A stretch of 52,596 nucleotides of DNA from Dehalococcoidales bacterium (GCA_028717385.1 JAQUNW010000006.1:1-52596); one strand, 5' to 3'. Shown: positions 16,938-26,783, numbered from the stretch's first letter. The notes: generated by a model not told the origin, from the sequence alone. Numbers and translations: made by a program.

Positions 16938-17830
16938 GGTTGACTTGCCCCGACAAATACTTTCCGGGGCTTATACCAGTCTGGCGCTTGTCCTGATACT
17001 AACAGCGCAGCCAGACTTCCGTTTTCGTCATATGCTCGCCATGTATTGCCAGTACCAGGCATGTCTTGCCGATAAATACTACCACCATTGGCAACAAGCC
17101 CAGCTTCTTCCTGCGTTAAATTGATAGCAGATAAATGACCCAGAACAGTATCCAGCGGCAGGAGATTTGACTTGATAAGATCTTCCCCATTCTGCTCATC
17201 AATATCGTCCAGGCATACAGAACTGGCGATGTCTAATGGACCATATTCGGTGCGCTCCAGCTTACTCAAATATCCTCGGCTTTTTAAAGCCAATCCGATA
17301 TCGCGGGCAAGAGAACGTATATAAGTACCGCGACTGCAAGTAACATCAATTGTAAGAATGGGTAATTGAAAAGATATTATCTGCAATTTATAGATTGAAA
17401 CGCTGCGGCTGGCAGGCTCGGGATTCAAGCCTTCTCTTGCCATTTGATACATTCTTCTCCCATCCAGTTTGAGAGCGGAAAAGACAGGGGGTATTTGCTG
17501 AATGACTCCAGTAAACATCCCAATTACTGATTCTGCTAGTTGCAACGTTATGTGGGTGGTTTCAGCGGTAGCGATAATATTGCCAGTAATATCAAGCGTA
17601 TCGGTTTCGTTCCCCAGCGTAATTTGCGCACGATAGGTCTTGGCATGATCCAGGCAATATTCCGCAACTCGGGTGGCTTTTCCCAACATCACTGGCAGCA
17701 CTCCGGTCGCAAAAGGATCAAGCGTGCCTGCGTGCCCAACTTTATCAACTCCGGCAATACGCCGAACTTTAGAAACCGCTTTAAAGGAAGTTATACCCGC
17801 TGGTTTATTAAGATTAAGGATGCCATCCAC
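16934..17830 (-). CDS. truB: tRNA pseudouridine(55) synthase
   Basis: The enzyme converts U55 of tRNA to pseudouridine. The catalytic aspartate is D38 in GHAGTLDPFATGVL; the LNLNKPAGITSF start and the later SRGTYIRSLARDIG motif are family hallmarks. The length of 298 is normal, with a C-terminal PUA-like part (about 240-298). It is the last gene of the nusA-ylxR-infB-rbfA-truB operon and starts 3 bp after rbfA ends, the usual bacterial order. Confidence 0.95.
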   Translation of the reverse strand: MDGILNLNKPAGITSFKAVSKVRRIAGVDKVGHAGTLDPFATGVLPVMLGKATRVAEYCLDHAKTYRAQITLGNETDTLDITGNIIATAETTHITLQLAESVIGMFTGVIQQIPPVFSALKLDGRRMYQMAREGLNPEPASRSVSIYKLQIISFQLPILTIDVTCSRGTYIRSLARDIGLALKSRGYLSKLERTEYGPLDIASSVCLDDIDEQNGEDLIKSNLLPLDTVLGHLSAINLTQEEAGLVANGGSIYRQDMPGTGNTWRAYDENGSLAALLVSGQAPDWYKPRKVFVGASQP

Positions 17831-17833
17831 TAG

Positions 17834-18187
17834 CTAGAGCGATTCCTCGTGTTTGATTTCTTCAATCAATTCGAGCACTTGAGCACCCCTGGCTATTGAG
17901 TTATCCTCCTGGAACAGGATATCGGGAATGGTACGTATTCGTATGCGCTTCATAAGCTCGTTACGAATAAACCTCGAGGCAGATTCCAGCGCAGCCATGG
18001 TTTCCTTTTTGCTCTGTTCAGATCCATAAAAACTGACGTAAACTTTAGCAAAGCTCAGATCAGGAGCAGTATCTACCCGCAAGACAGATACAAAGTTATC
18101 CAACCTGGGATCCTTGAGTTCTCGCAGCAATAAATCTGAAATTTCCTGACGGATAAGACTGTTTATCCGTTCAATTCGCCGTGACAC
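17834..18187 (-). CDS. rbfA: 30S ribosome-binding factor A
   Basis: This 117-residue KH-fold protein binds the 30S subunit during late 16S maturation and cold adaptation. Family patterns are the N-terminal RIERINSLIRQEISDLL, the KDPRL segment and the central AKVYVSFYG strand, followed by RIRTIPDILFQEDNSI. GTG start. It lies between infB (2 bp gap) and truB (3 bp gap), its conserved position. Confidence 0.95.
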   Translation of the reverse strand: MSRRIERINSLIRQEISDLLLRELKDPRLDNFVSVLRVDTAPDLSFAKVYVSFYGSEQSKKETMAALESASRFIRNELMKRIRIRTIPDILFQEDNSIARGAQVLELIEEIKHEESL

Positions 18188-18189
18188 AG

Positions 18190-19986
18190 CTATACCTGCC
18201 TGGTTTTTTGCTTGCGGAATATCTCAATAATATCACCAACCTGGAAAGCGTCAAAATCCTTTAGGTTAACTCCACATTCATAACCTGCAGGAATACTGCG
18301 CACGTCATCTTTAAAGCGTTTTAAACCGGTAACCGCTGATTGGGCAACAACACTCCCACCGCGTTTGACTCTCGCCAGTGCGTCCCGGGTTACTGTTCCT
18401 TCCGTAACATAGACGCCAGCAACTTTACCCTTTTTTCCGCTAGGGAATACCGCTCTTACCTCACATACGCCTTCCACAACTTCCACAATTTGCGGTGCCA
18501 GCAAGCCCTTGAGGGCTTTTTCCACGTCTTCAATAAGTTCATAAATTATTCGATAAGCACGAATGTCAATACTTTCAGAGTCAGCTAGTTTTTGTGCCCC
18601 GGATTCTATTCCTGTGTTAAAAGCGATAATCAAACCTTTGCTGGCAACTGCCAGCATAACATCACTTTCAGTCACGTTTCCAATCCCTGCCCTGATAATA
18701 GTTACCCGGACTTTCTCGGTACTAAGTTTTTCAAGTGAATCTCGAACTGGTTCCAGACTACCTTGAACATCAACTTTAAGAACCACGGTCAGCTCTTTAA
18801 CTTCGCCTTCCTCAATCTGATCGAAAACGTTGGACAGGTTAACTGTCTGGACTTCCTTCTCTTCCGTCTTGCGCTGAACAAATGCGCGAGCTTCCTGTTC
18901 AGAGTTGAAAGCTACTACCGGATCACCCACTTCAGGGATATCGTGCAGACCAAGCACGGCGACAGGGGTAGAAGGATTAGCCCGACGCATGCGCCGGCCA
19001 CTACTGTCAAACATCGCCCTTACCCTACCCCAGGTAGCACCGGCAGCAATGTTATCTTCAAGCCTCAAAGAACCATCGTGCACCAGTACAGTTGCCATCG
19101 GTCCTCGATTTTTATCAAGACGTGCCTCTACGACTACGCCGCGTGCCAATAAATTAGCATCAGCCTTTAATTCTTCCATTTCTGAAACCAGCAAGATATT
19201 ATCCAATAAATCGGAGATACCTTCACCGCTCATCGCAGAAGTATGCACACAGATAGTATCGCCACCCCATTCTTCACAGAGCAAACCAGCTTCGGCAAGC
19301 TGTTGCTTTACGTGGTCCGGATTAGAGCTGGGTTTATCTATCTTGTTGACCGCAACGATTATAGGAACACCTGCCGCCCGGGCGTGATCAATTGCTTCAA
19401 GCGTTTGCGGCATCACCCCATCATCAGCAGCCACCACCAGAACAGTGATGTCGGTGACCCTGGCGCCTCGAGCCCTCATAGCAGTAAAGGCTTCATGACC
19501 GGGAGTATCCAAAAAAGTAATTTTTTGCTCACCAACCTTGACCTGGTATGCACCAATATGCTGGGTTATCCCTCCGGCTTCGGTGCTCATAACATTAGCT
19601 TTACGTATTGCATCAAGCAGGCGTGTCTTGCCGTGATCAACATGCCCCATAATGGTCACTACAGGAGGTCTGGGTTTTAGATTGCCTGGCTCTCCGATAG
19701 TCTTCTGTTGGCGTTTAATCTCACTGATAATACTAGCCGCCTGGGTAGCAATCGGCTGCGGCTTGGTTTCAAAACCCAGTTCAGCACTTACCGCTGACGC
19801 GGTTTCATAATCTATCACCTGGTTTATATTAGCCATGATACCCCGGCGCATCAGTTCTTTTATAATGTCTACTGGGGTCAAACGCAGTAATTCCGCCAGA
19901 TGGCGCACACTTAAAGCTCGAGGAAGTTCTAGCGGCGCACTCTGCTTCTTTGATTTACCATTTTCTGTCTCTTTAGCTAGTGCCAA
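18190..19986 (-). CDS. infB: Translation initiation factor IF-2
   Basis: This GTPase places fMet-tRNA on the ribosome. The protein is 598 residues with a very short N-terminal domain: a single IF2_N motif (about 20-75), then the G domain with GHVDHGKT (G1), DTPGHEAF (G3) and NKIDKP (G4). Domains II to IV follow, ending in a C-terminal domain with a [15 protein letters not shown] motif. The long charged N-terminal extension of enterobacterial IF-2 is missing, as in many small genomes. It lies within the nusA operon, 3 bp downstream of ylxR. Confidence 0.96.
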   Translation of the reverse strand: MALAKETENGKSKKQSAPLELPRALSVRHLAELLRLTPVDIIKELMRRGIMANINQVIDYETASAVSAELGFETKPQPIATQAASIISEIKRQQKTIGEPGNLKPRPPVVTIMGHVDHGKTRLLDAIRKANVMSTEAGGITQHIGAYQVKVGEQKITFLDTPGHEAFTAMRARGARVTDITVLVVAADDGVMPQTLEAIDHARAAGVPIIVAVNKIDKPSSNPDHVKQQLAEAGLLCEEWGGDTICVHTSAMSGEGISDLLDNILLVSEMEELKADANLLARGVVVEARLDKNRGPMATVLVHDGSLRLEDNIAAGATWGRVRAMFDSSGRRMRRANPSTPVAVLGLHDIPEVGDPVVAFNSEQEARAFVQRKTEEKEVQTVNLSNVFDQIEEGEVKELTVVLKVDVQGSLEPVRDSLEKLSTEKVRVTIIRAGIGNVTESDVMLAVASKGLIIAFNTGIESGAQKLADSESIDIRAYRIIYELIEDVEKALKGLLAPQIVEVVEGVCEVRAVFPSGKKGKVAGVYVTEGTVTRDALARVKRGGSVVAQSAVTGLKRFKDDVRSIPAGYECGVNLKDFDAFQVGDIIEIFRKQKTRQV

Positions 19987-19989
19987 TTC

Positions 19990-20283
19990 TCAAATACTCC
20001 TCTCAAGCTTTTCTAAATACTCGCAGATGCCAGCTTTCTCTTCAGTCGTAATACTCCGATGCAGCGAATGAGGGAGTTTATCTTTTTTCAAAGCAGTTTC
20101 CCAGCATTCCAACACCGGGCATATATAAGCTCCGCGGCCTTTTTTCTTCCCGGTTTCATCAACCATAACCCCTTCCGGACTGGCGACAATTCGCACAAGC
20201 TCCCGTTTGGGAGCTACCCGCCGGCAAGCAACACAACAGCGCTGGGGAACATGTTTAGAAGTACTCATCCTCATCATCTGCAT
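19990..20283 (-). CDS. ylxR: YlxR-family (DUF448) RNA-binding protein
   Basis: A small basic protein of up to 97 residues with the family's RCCVACRR motif, the LVRIVASPEG strand and a GRGAYICP-containing segment. YlxR proteins bind RNA and sit between nusA and infB in most bacteria, as here; some influence RNase P activity or act as nucleoid-associated regulators. The start is uncertain: ATG codons at 20283, 20277, 20274 and 20268 are all in frame, and none has a strong ribosome site. The family usually begins a few residues before the first cysteine motif, so 20268 is equally likely. It overlaps the end of nusA by up to 29 bp. Confidence 0.88.
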   Translation of the reverse strand: MQMMRMSTSKHVPQRCCVACRRVAPKRELVRIVASPEGVMVDETGKKKGRGAYICPVLECWETALKKDKLPHSLHRSITTEEKAGICEYLEKLERSI

Positions 20284-21649
20284 ACAGTATATCCCGCTTT
20301 TGCTTATTCAAGCGTATACCGTCTTCCGCCTGTTCCTTTTTGGTGGTCTTTTTTTTCTTTTTCTTGGGCTCCGGTTTAGCCGGTGGCGGTATAAGAACAT
20401 CTTCGGCAAATCTGAGAGCAGGCCCGGAATCTTTACGCGGCAGCGACCGGTCACCTGCTTCGATTGTTACCGGTATCAAATCAGGCTCGATTTCTTCAGA
20501 TACCTCTTCGACGGGCGATTGTTCTGTAATTGTCTCAAGTTCCTGTTCGGTAGCAGCCAGAGCTGCCTCAGCTTCTTCTTCAGCTCGTCTGGCTTCGTAT
20601 TCAGCCCTTTCCTCTTCAGCCTGGGAAAGGCTTTTGATATCTATTCTCCACCCGGTTAATTTTACTGCCAATCTAACATTCTGACCTTCTTTACCAATAG
20701 CAAGTGAAAGTTGTTTATCGGGGATGATTACTTCAGCAGCTTTTTCATTTCGGTTGATCCTGACTTCCGAAACATGAGCCGGACTCAACGCATTGGTAAT
20801 AAATACAGCAGAATCGGGATTCCAGGCAATTACATCTATTTTTTCGCCATTTAGTTCGTTGACGATATTTTGTATACGAATTCCGCGCAAACCAACACAA
20901 CAACCAACAGGATCCACGCCCTGCTGACGGGCAGCAACTGCAACTTTACTACGGTAACCTGCCTCGCGCGCAATTTCTTTAATTTCCACAGTACCATTGA
21001 ATATCTCGGGTACTTCAAGCTCGAAAAGCCGCTTTAATAAACCGGGATGAGCACGAGAGGCTACCAGTTGAGGGCCGCGAGATGTTTCTGCGACTTCAAC
21101 CAGGTATACTTTCAATCTTTGCCCTACCCGATAGCGTTCGTTTGGGGACTGATCCTGGGTAGAGAGCAGTGCTTCAGCCCTGCCCAAATCTACATAGGTA
21201 TTGCGGGTGTCAACCCGGCGGACAGTACCAGTAATAATATCACCGACTTTATCTGCATACTCGGCATAAATAGCGCTGTGTTCAGCATCGTGAAGACGCT
21301 GCAGGATAACCTGCTTGGCGGTTTGAGCTGCTATTCGCCCCGCATTATTGGGGGTAGATTCTACCATGATTTCATCATCAAGAGCAGCCTTTTTATCCAG
21401 GCGCTTTGCATCAGTCAGGCTGATTTCCTGACGGGAATCAGTAACGTGGCTTACTACCTTTTTTTGCGCCCATACGGCAACCTCCCCGGAAGAGGGGTTG
21501 ATCTTGACGACAATATTCTGGTTGGGAACGAAATTATTCTTGCGATAAGCTGATACAAGCGCGGATTCCACCGCTCCCAGTACCACCTCTTTTGAAAGAT
21601 TTTTTTCTGCCGATAGCTGAGTTATGGCGAGCATGAAGTCACTCTTCAT
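20255..21649 (-). CDS. nusA: Transcription termination/antitermination factor NusA
   Basis: This 464-residue RNA polymerase-binding factor has an N-terminal NusA domain (about 1-125), an S1 domain (about 133-198), and two KH domains. The conserved motifs [18 protein letters not shown] and [22 protein letters not shown] are present. The C-terminal 110 residues are acidic, then lysine-rich, and replace the acidic repeats of Escherichia coli NusA. ATG after a GGAGGAAGGA site. The usual rimP gene upstream is absent; nusA is the first gene of the operon here, behind its own promoter and a hairpin leader. Confidence 0.95.
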   Translation of the reverse strand: MKSDFMLAITQLSAEKNLSKEVVLGAVESALVSAYRKNNFVPNQNIVVKINPSSGEVAVWAQKKVVSHVTDSRQEISLTDAKRLDKKAALDDEIMVESTPNNAGRIAAQTAKQVILQRLHDAEHSAIYAEYADKVGDIITGTVRRVDTRNTYVDLGRAEALLSTQDQSPNERYRVGQRLKVYLVEVAETSRGPQLVASRAHPGLLKRLFELEVPEIFNGTVEIKEIAREAGYRSKVAVAARQQGVDPVGCCVGLRGIRIQNIVNELNGEKIDVIAWNPDSAVFITNALSPAHVSEVRINRNEKAAEVIIPDKQLSLAIGKEGQNVRLAVKLTGWRIDIKSLSQAEEERAEYEARRAEEEAEAALAATEQELETITEQSPVEEVSEEIEPDLIPVTIEAGDRSLPRKDSGPALRFAEDVLIPPPAKPEPKKKKKKTTKKEQAEDGIRLNKQKRDILYADDEDEYF

Positions 21650-21690
21650 ACCGTTCTATCCTTCCTCCAGATATAAAACTCCCTGACAAC

Positions 21691-21718
21691 AAAAAAGTGG
21701 GCTTTTGGCGTCCCACTT
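21691..21718 (-). terminator. Intrinsic terminator/attenuator in the nusA leader
   Basis: On the minus strand the leader folds into a 7-bp stem (AAGTGGG at 21712-21718 against CCCACTT at 21695-21701, read as RNA) with a 10-nt loop. A run of six U (from the A-run at 21691-21696) follows at once. It sits between the predicted nusA promoter and its ribosome site. That placement fits transcription attenuation of the nusA operon, possibly by NusA itself; the regulator is inferred. Confidence 0.6.
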
Positions 21719-21743
21719 GATAGAAGTATTCTCTTGTACCCTA

Positions 21744-21773
21744 AATATAGCACAGATGTCATAAAAAATGCAA
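21744..21773 (-). promoter_or_regulatory. Promoter of the nusA operon
   Basis: On the minus strand a -35 TTGCAT (21773-21768) and a -10 TATATT (21749-21744) are separated by 18 bp. Transcription would start near 21737 and pass through the attenuator hairpin before nusA. Confidence 0.5.
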
Positions 21774-22040
21774 GCTTCCAAGCTTTCCGCGTTGCTGGAA
21801 CTGTATCTAGAAGTACGATGTCATACCCTAAAAAACCTGAAAACCTCTATCAGCCAAGCATAGCGCTCCATATGAGAACAAGCATATCATACCATATCAC
21901 CATCTTCTGTGTTCCGTATTCACCAATTATTACTGCATCACTCACTACAAATATGACAACCTGTATTGGTTATTATTGATAATTTTACAGTGTAATTGAC
22001 ATGTTGCTGTTACAATGGTTACCATTTACCCAGACTTATC
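21774..22040 (+). other. Gene-free spacer between the divergent nusA and comM operons
   Basis: I find no supported gene here. The stretch is AT-rich, and the short open frames in it have no ribosome sites. Near its right end, a short symmetrical element AATGGT-T-ACCATT (22014-22026) lies just before the comM start. With a TTGACA at 21996-22001 it could mark a regulatory region, but the -10 spacing is poor. Confidence 0.4.
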
Positions 22041-23552
22041 ATGCTTGCCAGAGTATTTAGTTGTGCCCTGATCGGACTCGAAGGGGCGATTGTAGAAGTT
22101 GAAGCAGATATTTCCCCTGGTCTACCATCTTTCACGATTGTAGGCCTCCCCGACACTGCTGTACAGGAAGCCCGTGAAAGAGTCAGGGCGGCAATCCGTA
22201 ATTCCGGTTTTTCCTTTCCTCCGCGTCGGATTACGGTTAACCTTGCTCCAGCCGACCTTAAGAAAGTCGGGCCTTCTTATGATCTGCCAATCGCAATTGC
22301 TATCTTGATTGGCTCCGGGCAATGCCAGGGTGACCTTTCAAATATGCTTCTCCTCGGCGAGCTTTCTCTTGACGGGAGTTTGCGCCACACTAACGGAATC
22401 CTGCCTATGGTTGCTTTTGCCAGAGAAAAGAAAATGGCTGCCGTAATCGTTCCTGAAAGCGATGTGGCTGAAGCCGCACTGGTAGAAGACATTAATATAG
22501 CCTGTTTTAAAAACCTGCGCCAACTCTCAGACGCAATATCTTCTCCTGAGCCGCTCTTTTTTTACCAACCGGAAAGTTCTGATTATATAGCCTCAAAGCC
22601 TGCAGACTGGGTGGATATGTCCACTATCAAAGGCCAGGAGCACGTTAAGAGAGCACTCGAAGTGGCAGCCGCTGGGTCACATAATATTGTGATGTCTGGC
22701 CCACCGGGAAGCGGAAAAACAATGCTTGCAAGAGCATTATCTTCTATCCTTCCTCCGATGACCCAAAACGAAGCTATCGAGGTAACCAAGATTTATTCTA
22801 TTAGCGGATTACTCCCTCCAGACACCCCGCTAGTACTCAACCGGCCATTCCGGGCACCCCATTATACTATCTCCAGCGCTGGCATGGTTGGCGGAGGCTC
22901 ATGGCCAAAACCCGGTGAAATCAGCTTAAGCCACCGCGGTGTACTGTTTCTGGACGAACTACCCGAATTCGGGTCTTCCAAATTGGAAATGCTCAGGCAA
23001 CCTCTGGAAGACCGGACTGTAACTATCAGTCGTGTAAAAGGCAGTGTTTCCTTCCCGGCAAATTTCATGCTCGTAGGGGCGATGAATCCATGTCCGTGCG
23101 GTTATTATAATGATCCAATAAAAACCTGTTCTTGTTCGCCCTCTGCAATCGCCAGATATCAGCAAAGGCTCAGTGGCCCTTTTAATGACCGCGTTGATAT
23201 TTTTGTAAATGCGCCATTTGTTGATTACGAGAAGCTAACCTCGGAAAGATGCGGTGAGAAGTCTGGAAGCATCGCAAACAGAGTGGCAGCCGCAAGAAAC
23301 AGGCAGCTGGAACGATTTCAGGGGAATCTTGTGCTTTCCAACTCTGATATGCGCGCTGAAAACATCGCCGATTATTGCGTAACCGACGATACTGCGTGCA
23401 GCTTGTTAAGAGAAGGCATGCGTCAACTGCATCTGTCAGCTCGCGGATATCACCGCATATTAAAGCTTGCCAGAACTATTGCAGATTTGGAAGAAAGTCA
23501 TTTAATCAAGGCTCATCACATAGCTGAAGCCATGCAGTATCGCCCCAGATGA
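22041..23552 (+). CDS. comM: YifB/ComM-family Mg-chelatase-like AAA+ ATPase
   Basis: A 503-residue protein with the N-terminal ChlI-like/Lon-type domain (about 1-165; IVGLPDTAVQEARERVRAA), a AAA+ core with Walker A GPPGSGKT (about 220) and Walker B (GVLFLDELPEF), and a C-terminal helical lid. A zinc-like CPCGYYNDP segment, usual for the family, is present. ComM is a branch-migration helicase that helps integrate incoming DNA during natural transformation; despite the database name it does not chelate magnesium. I chose ATG 22041 because the family begins MLARVFS; an in-frame extension to 21996 is spurious. No other competence gene is nearby. Confidence 0.9.
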   Translation: MLARVFSCALIGLEGAIVEVEADISPGLPSFTIVGLPDTAVQEARERVRAAIRNSGFSFPPRRITVNLAPADLKKVGPSYDLPIAIAILIGSGQCQGDLSNMLLLGELSLDGSLRHTNGILPMVAFAREKKMAAVIVPESDVAEAALVEDINIACFKNLRQLSDAISSPEPLFFYQPESSDYIASKPADWVDMSTIKGQEHVKRALEVAAAGSHNIVMSGPPGSGKTMLARALSSILPPMTQNEAIEVTKIYSISGLLPPDTPLVLNRPFRAPHYTISSAGMVGGGSWPKPGEISLSHRGVLFLDELPEFGSSKLEMLRQPLEDRTVTISRVKGSVSFPANFMLVGAMNPCPCGYYNDPIKTCSCSPSAIARYQQRLSGPFNDRVDIFVNAPFVDYEKLTSERCGEKSGSIANRVAAARNRQLERFQGNLVLSNSDMRAENIADYCVTDDTACSLLREGMRQLHLSARGYHRILKLARTIADLEESHLIKAHHIAEAMQYRPR

Positions 23553-23603
23553 TAATCTGGGTCATATTCAAATGTTATAAAACACCACATCACAGTAAAA
23601 ACA

Positions 23604-23635
23604 AACTGGGGAGTCTGACAATAGACTCCCCAGTT
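23604..23635. terminator. Bidirectional terminator between comM and the ribosomal-protein side
   Basis: A perfect 13-bp inverted repeat (AACTGGGGAGTCT and AGACTCCCCAGTT) with a 6-nt loop lies between convergent genes. On the minus strand it is followed by TTGTTTTT, a good intrinsic terminator for the 83-residue membrane protein and the operon above it. On the plus strand the following sequence is less T-rich, but the stem could still stop comM transcripts. Confidence 0.75.
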
Positions 23636-23656
23636 ATTGAATTCTGTTGGTTCTTT

Positions 23657-23908
23657 TCAGAACACTAGCCAAAGGAGCAGCGCGATAATAAACATCGCAA
23701 CGCCAACCGCCAGGGCTATGAATCCGCCGGCTTTCAGACCCCCGGCTTCGAACTGTGGCGGAAACCGGTTAATAAATTCCTTGGCATCCGGCCGCCGGGT
23801 AATATAATCAACGTATCGTTTTTCTTCCCGGTATCCCCAGATAACCAGGCCTAACCCAAAAAGGGTAAAAAAGGCTCCCAATACCGCCACTATTACCGGT
23901 GCTTCCAT
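23657..23908 (-). CDS. Small membrane protein of unknown function
   Basis: An 83-residue protein with two hydrophobic helices (about 4-25 and 58-82) joined by a charged loop containing EEKRYVDYITRRPDAKEF. The ATG follows an AGGGGTGAG site. It lies 70 bp downstream of rplL, where rpoB and rpoC are found in many bacteria. I do not recognise the family and assign no function. The coding status is supported by the ribosome site, the clean two-helix layout and the terminator just downstream. Confidence 0.7.
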   Translation of the reverse strand: MEAPVIVAVLGAFFTLFGLGLVIWGYREEKRYVDYITRRPDAKEFINRFPPQFEAGGLKAGGFIALAVGVAMFIIALLLWLVF

Positions 23909-23978
23909 GGCTCACCCCTTATTTTCGAGCTGGTAGGTACCGTTTCAATATAACGTTTGCTGTCTATATAATCAACAA

Positions 23979-24365
23979 TTACTTGATTTCTACGGTAGCA
24001 CCAGCGGCTTCAAGTTTGGTTTTAGCAGCCTGGGCTTCATCCTTGCTGATGCCTTCTTTTACTGGCTTGGGTGCGCCTTCTACCAAGTCTTTGGACTCCT
24101 TCAGGCCAAGACTGGTAATTTCACGTACTGCACGAATGACGTTAATTTTGTTATCGCCGACGGCTTTAAGAATAACATCGAATTCTGTTTTCTCTTCCTC
24201 AGCAGGCGCTGCTTCACCAGCTCCACCAGCTGCGGGTGCAGCAACCGCTACCGGAGCAGCAGCACTAACACCGAATTCTGTTTCGAGGGCTTTCACCAAA
24301 TCAGCCAGCTCAACAACAGTCATACCTTTGATGATTTCCATTACTTCTGTTTTTTTGTCAGACAT
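23979..24365 (-). CDS. rplL: 50S ribosomal protein L7/L12
   Basis: A 128-residue acidic stalk protein. The N-terminal dimerisation domain (about 1-35) is joined by an alanine/proline hinge (about 36-58) to the C-terminal factor-binding domain, with [20 protein letters not shown] and [14 protein letters not shown] motifs. It recruits elongation factors and directly follows rplJ, its binding partner, with which it is always stoichiometrically linked. Confidence 0.97.
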   Translation of the reverse strand: MSDKKTEVMEIIKGMTVVELADLVKALETEFGVSAAAPVAVAAPAAGGAGEAAPAEEEKTEFDVILKAVGDNKINVIRAVREITSLGLKESKDLVEGAPKPVKEGISKDEAQAAKTKLEAAGATVEIK

Positions 24366-24905
24366 TTATGCCTCCTCAAGTTGATTTATTCTTGCCTGTA
24401 ATATATAAGCCAGACCCCTGATAGGCCCGGCAAGACAACTGACAAGCCCAGTAAGCGGCCACTGTATGCCGCCGACTACCTTAGCCAGTAGTATTTCGCG
24501 CGAAGGTAATTGCGCCAGTTCTTTAACATCATCTGCGCTAAGAAGGGAATCTCCAATGATTCCACCGACAATTGAAATGGGAATATCGCCGTTCTTGGCA
24601 AAATCTACAACCAATTTTGCTGCCACTACCGGATCGTCAAACCCAAAAGCAGCTGCAACTGGACCGTTGAAGATACTACGGTCAAAACTTTGGCCTGATT
24701 CATCCGCGGCGAAACGTGCAAGTGTGTTTTTTACAACCCTGTATTCGACTCCACCAGCTTTCAGTTTACGCCTGAGCGCAGTGATATCTGCAGTGGTCAT
24801 ACCAGAATAGTTGGTTAGCACTACAACCTGGCTCTTTTTAAAAGATTCGGCTACTTCTTTGACAACCTTTACTTTGTGTTCTCGTATTTTGGCCTTTCTT
24901 TGCAT
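24366..24905 (-). CDS. rplJ: 50S ribosomal protein L10
   Basis: This 179-residue protein anchors L7/L12 dimers to the 23S rRNA. The N-terminal RNA-binding region (VVLTNYSGMTTADITALRRKL, VVKNTLARFA) and the C-terminal helix that holds L12 are visible. ATG after a GGAGGGG site. The leader ahead of it (24928-25045) carries the L10 autoregulatory motif, so L10 or the L10-L12 complex probably controls the rplJL part of the operon. Confidence 0.97.
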   Translation of the reverse strand: MQRKAKIREHKVKVVKEVAESFKKSQVVVLTNYSGMTTADITALRRKLKAGGVEYRVVKNTLARFAADESGQSFDRSIFNGPVAAAFGFDDPVVAAKLVVDFAKNGDIPISIVGGIIGDSLLSADDVKELAQLPSREILLAKVVGGIQWPLTGLVSCLAGPIRGLAYILQARINQLEEA

Positions 24906-24927
24906 TAGCCCCTCCTTTTCCCTAAAT

Positions 24928-25045
24928 TAAAAAAATCCCTGCGCTTTCCACAGGGATATTGCCTCGCAAGAGGTTACTCTTCAAGGCTTTCCTGGGCAGG
25001 CATATAATTAAGCCGTATGGCACCCGCTGTCTTGGGAAAGCAAAT
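24928..25045 (-). ncRNA. Ribosomal protein L10 leader with attenuator hairpin
   Basis: Reading the minus strand from about 25045, the leader contains CCCAAGACAGCGGGTGCC, then GGCTTAAT and CCTGCCCAGG, the conserved parts of the L10 leader RNA family. It ends in a terminator-like hairpin ATCCCTG/CAGGGAT (24951-24957 and 24935-24941) followed by seven U. L10 binding to the kink-turn-like element is known to lower translation of rplJL. The extra terminator suggests transcription attenuation as well; that second mode is inference. Confidence 0.75.
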
Positions 25046-25060
25046 GTTTCTATTTGTTTC

Positions 25061-25774
25061 TTAACTGACCGAAATAGCCATTACCTCTTTAAGATCCAGC
25101 TTTATACCAGGCCCCATTGTAGTTGTCAAAAAAGCACTCTTTATGTATTGCCCTTTTGCGCCCGTGGGCTTGGCTTTCAATATAGCATCCATGATGCTGT
25201 AAAGATTCTCCTTAAGCCTTTCGGCCTCGAAACTAGCTTTACCCACCGGAACATGGATAATAGCAGTGCGGTCAAGCTTGAACTCAACTCGACCCTTACG
25301 AGCATCTTCGATAACCCTCGGGAGATCTTCGGCAGGTACAACTGTACCAGCCTTGGGATTTGGCATCAAGCCTCTCCTTCCCAGGATTTTACCCAACTTA
25401 CCAACCTTGCCCATCATTTCCGGCGTGGCAATGGCTGTATCAAAATCAAGCCATCCTTCTTCAATCTTTTTAGCGAGATCTTCCCCGCCAACAAAATCAG
25501 CTCCGGCGTTCTCAGCGATTTTTACTGCTTCGCCTTGGGCAAATACCAACACCCGTACTGTTTTACCAAGTCCATGCGGTAACAACGCTACTCCTCTGAC
25601 CTGCTGGGAACTATTACGTGGATCAAGCCCCATTCTAAGGTGAAGTTCAACAGTTTCGTCAAACTTAGCCTTGGGCATTTCCTTGATAAGTGCTATCGCG
25701 TCCACCAGGATATAACTTTCCTGGCGGTCTACGGATTGAAGCGCTTCCTGATATCTCTTGCTATGCTGTGTCAT
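25061..25774 (-). CDS. rplA: 50S ribosomal protein L1
   Basis: A 237-residue protein of the L1 stalk that binds the 23S rRNA. The conserved segments AVALIKEMPKAKFDETVELHLRM-like N-terminus (domain I), LGRRGLMPNPKAGTV and the C-terminal LKAKPTGAKGQYIKS match the family, and the length is normal. It starts 3 bp after rplK and is separated from rplJ by the 155-bp L10 leader. Confidence 0.97.
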   Translation of the reverse strand: MTQHSKRYQEALQSVDRQESYILVDAIALIKEMPKAKFDETVELHLRMGLDPRNSSQQVRGVALLPHGLGKTVRVLVFAQGEAVKIAENAGADFVGGEDLAKKIEEGWLDFDTAIATPEMMGKVGKLGKILGRRGLMPNPKAGTVVPAEDLPRVIEDARKGRVEFKLDRTAIIHVPVGKASFEAERLKENLYSIMDAILKAKPTGAKGQYIKSAFLTTTMGPGIKLDLKEVMAISVS

Positions 25775-25777
25775 ATT

Positions 25778-26203
25778 CTAATCTTCCACCTTGATACCCA
25801 TATTACGGGCGGTACCGGCTATAATACGCTCGGCTCCTTCAACATCGTATGCATTCAAATCGGGGAGCTTGGTATTTGCAATCTCCCGCAGTTTTTCACG
25901 AGAAATCTTTATAGGGGCATCTCTGCCAGGAGCTCCAGCTCCCTTGTCCCTTCCAACAGCCTTTTTCAAAAGATCTGAGGCTGGCGGAGTTTTGGTGACA
26001 AAACTGAATGTTCGGTCAACATATACTGTTATCTCTACGGGTATTACAGAACCGGCGTATTTGGCGGTTCTCTCGTTGTACTCCTTGCAGAAACCCATAA
26101 TGTTGACTCCATGTTGACCCAAGGCTGGGCCAATAGGAGGAGCCGGGTTGGCCTTACCGGCTTCAATCTGTAATTTAATTTTTGCTTTTACCTTCTTAGC
26201 CAA
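25778..26203 (-). CDS. rplK: 50S ribosomal protein L11
   Basis: A 141-residue protein of the GTPase-associated centre. The proline-rich N-terminal domain ([17 protein letters not shown]) and the C-terminal rRNA-binding domain ([17 protein letters not shown]) are intact. It lies between nusG and rplA, the conserved order. Confidence 0.97.
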   Translation of the reverse strand: MAKKVKAKIKLQIEAGKANPAPPIGPALGQHGVNIMGFCKEYNERTAKYAGSVIPVEITVYVDRTFSFVTKTPPASDLLKKAVGRDKGAGAPGRDAPIKISREKLREIANTKLPDLNAYDVEGAERIIAGTARNMGIKVED

Positions 26204-26224
26204 TTGATTTTACCTCAATCTAAA

Positions 26225-26782
26225 TTAAAGCTTTTCTACTTGCAATAAGTCCAACTGCACAGGAGTTTCGCGCCCGAAAAGTGATAGTAAGACTTTAACC
26301 TTACCCTTATCAGAGTCTACTTCATCAACCGTGCCGATAAAATCGATAAAGGGTCCATCCACCACACGCACGCTTTGTCCCTGCCGAAGACCCACTTTTA
26401 CTCGCGGTGCTTCAGCCTCAACCTGTCGTTTAATCCACCCAACCTCAGACTCTGCTAGCGGGGTCGGCTTGTTTCCACTAGATACAAAACCGGTTACTGC
26501 CGGAGTATTGCGCACGATAGCCCAACTCAAGTCATTAAGCCGCATACGCACTAATATATACCCGGGCAGAATCTTCTTATTCACTGTACAACGTTGCCCG
26601 TTTTTGATCTCGACTTCTTCTTCTTTGGGAATAAGAACTTCTTCAATATCCCCATCGAGGTCCATGCTCCGCCTACGTTGCTCCAGGTTCTTGACCACTC
26701 GCTCTTCGTAACCGGAATAGGTATGCACAACATACCACTTCATATCATCGTTGGCGGTTTTTGGTTGTACTGCTCCTGCCAT
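26225..26782 (-). CDS. nusG: Transcription termination/antitermination factor NusG
   Basis: A 185-residue protein with the NGN domain (about 12-125; WYVVHTYSGYEERV, LVRMRLNDLSWAIVRNTP) and a C-terminal KOW domain (about 132-185; GQSVRVVDGPFIDF, GRETPVQLDL). NusG tethers RNA polymerase to Rho or the ribosome. I chose ATG 26782, which follows the secE stop by one base and has a GGTGG site. An in-frame start at 26809 lies inside secE and would add nine unrelated residues. Confidence 0.95.
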   Translation of the reverse strand: MAGAVQPKTANDDMKWYVVHTYSGYEERVVKNLEQRRRSMDLDGDIEEVLIPKEEEVEIKNGQRCTVNKKILPGYILVRMRLNDLSWAIVRNTPAVTGFVSSGNKPTPLAESEVGWIKRQVEAEAPRVKVGLRQGQSVRVVDGPFIDFIGTVDEVDSDKGKVKVLLSLFGRETPVQLDLLQVEKL

Positions 26783-26783
26783 A

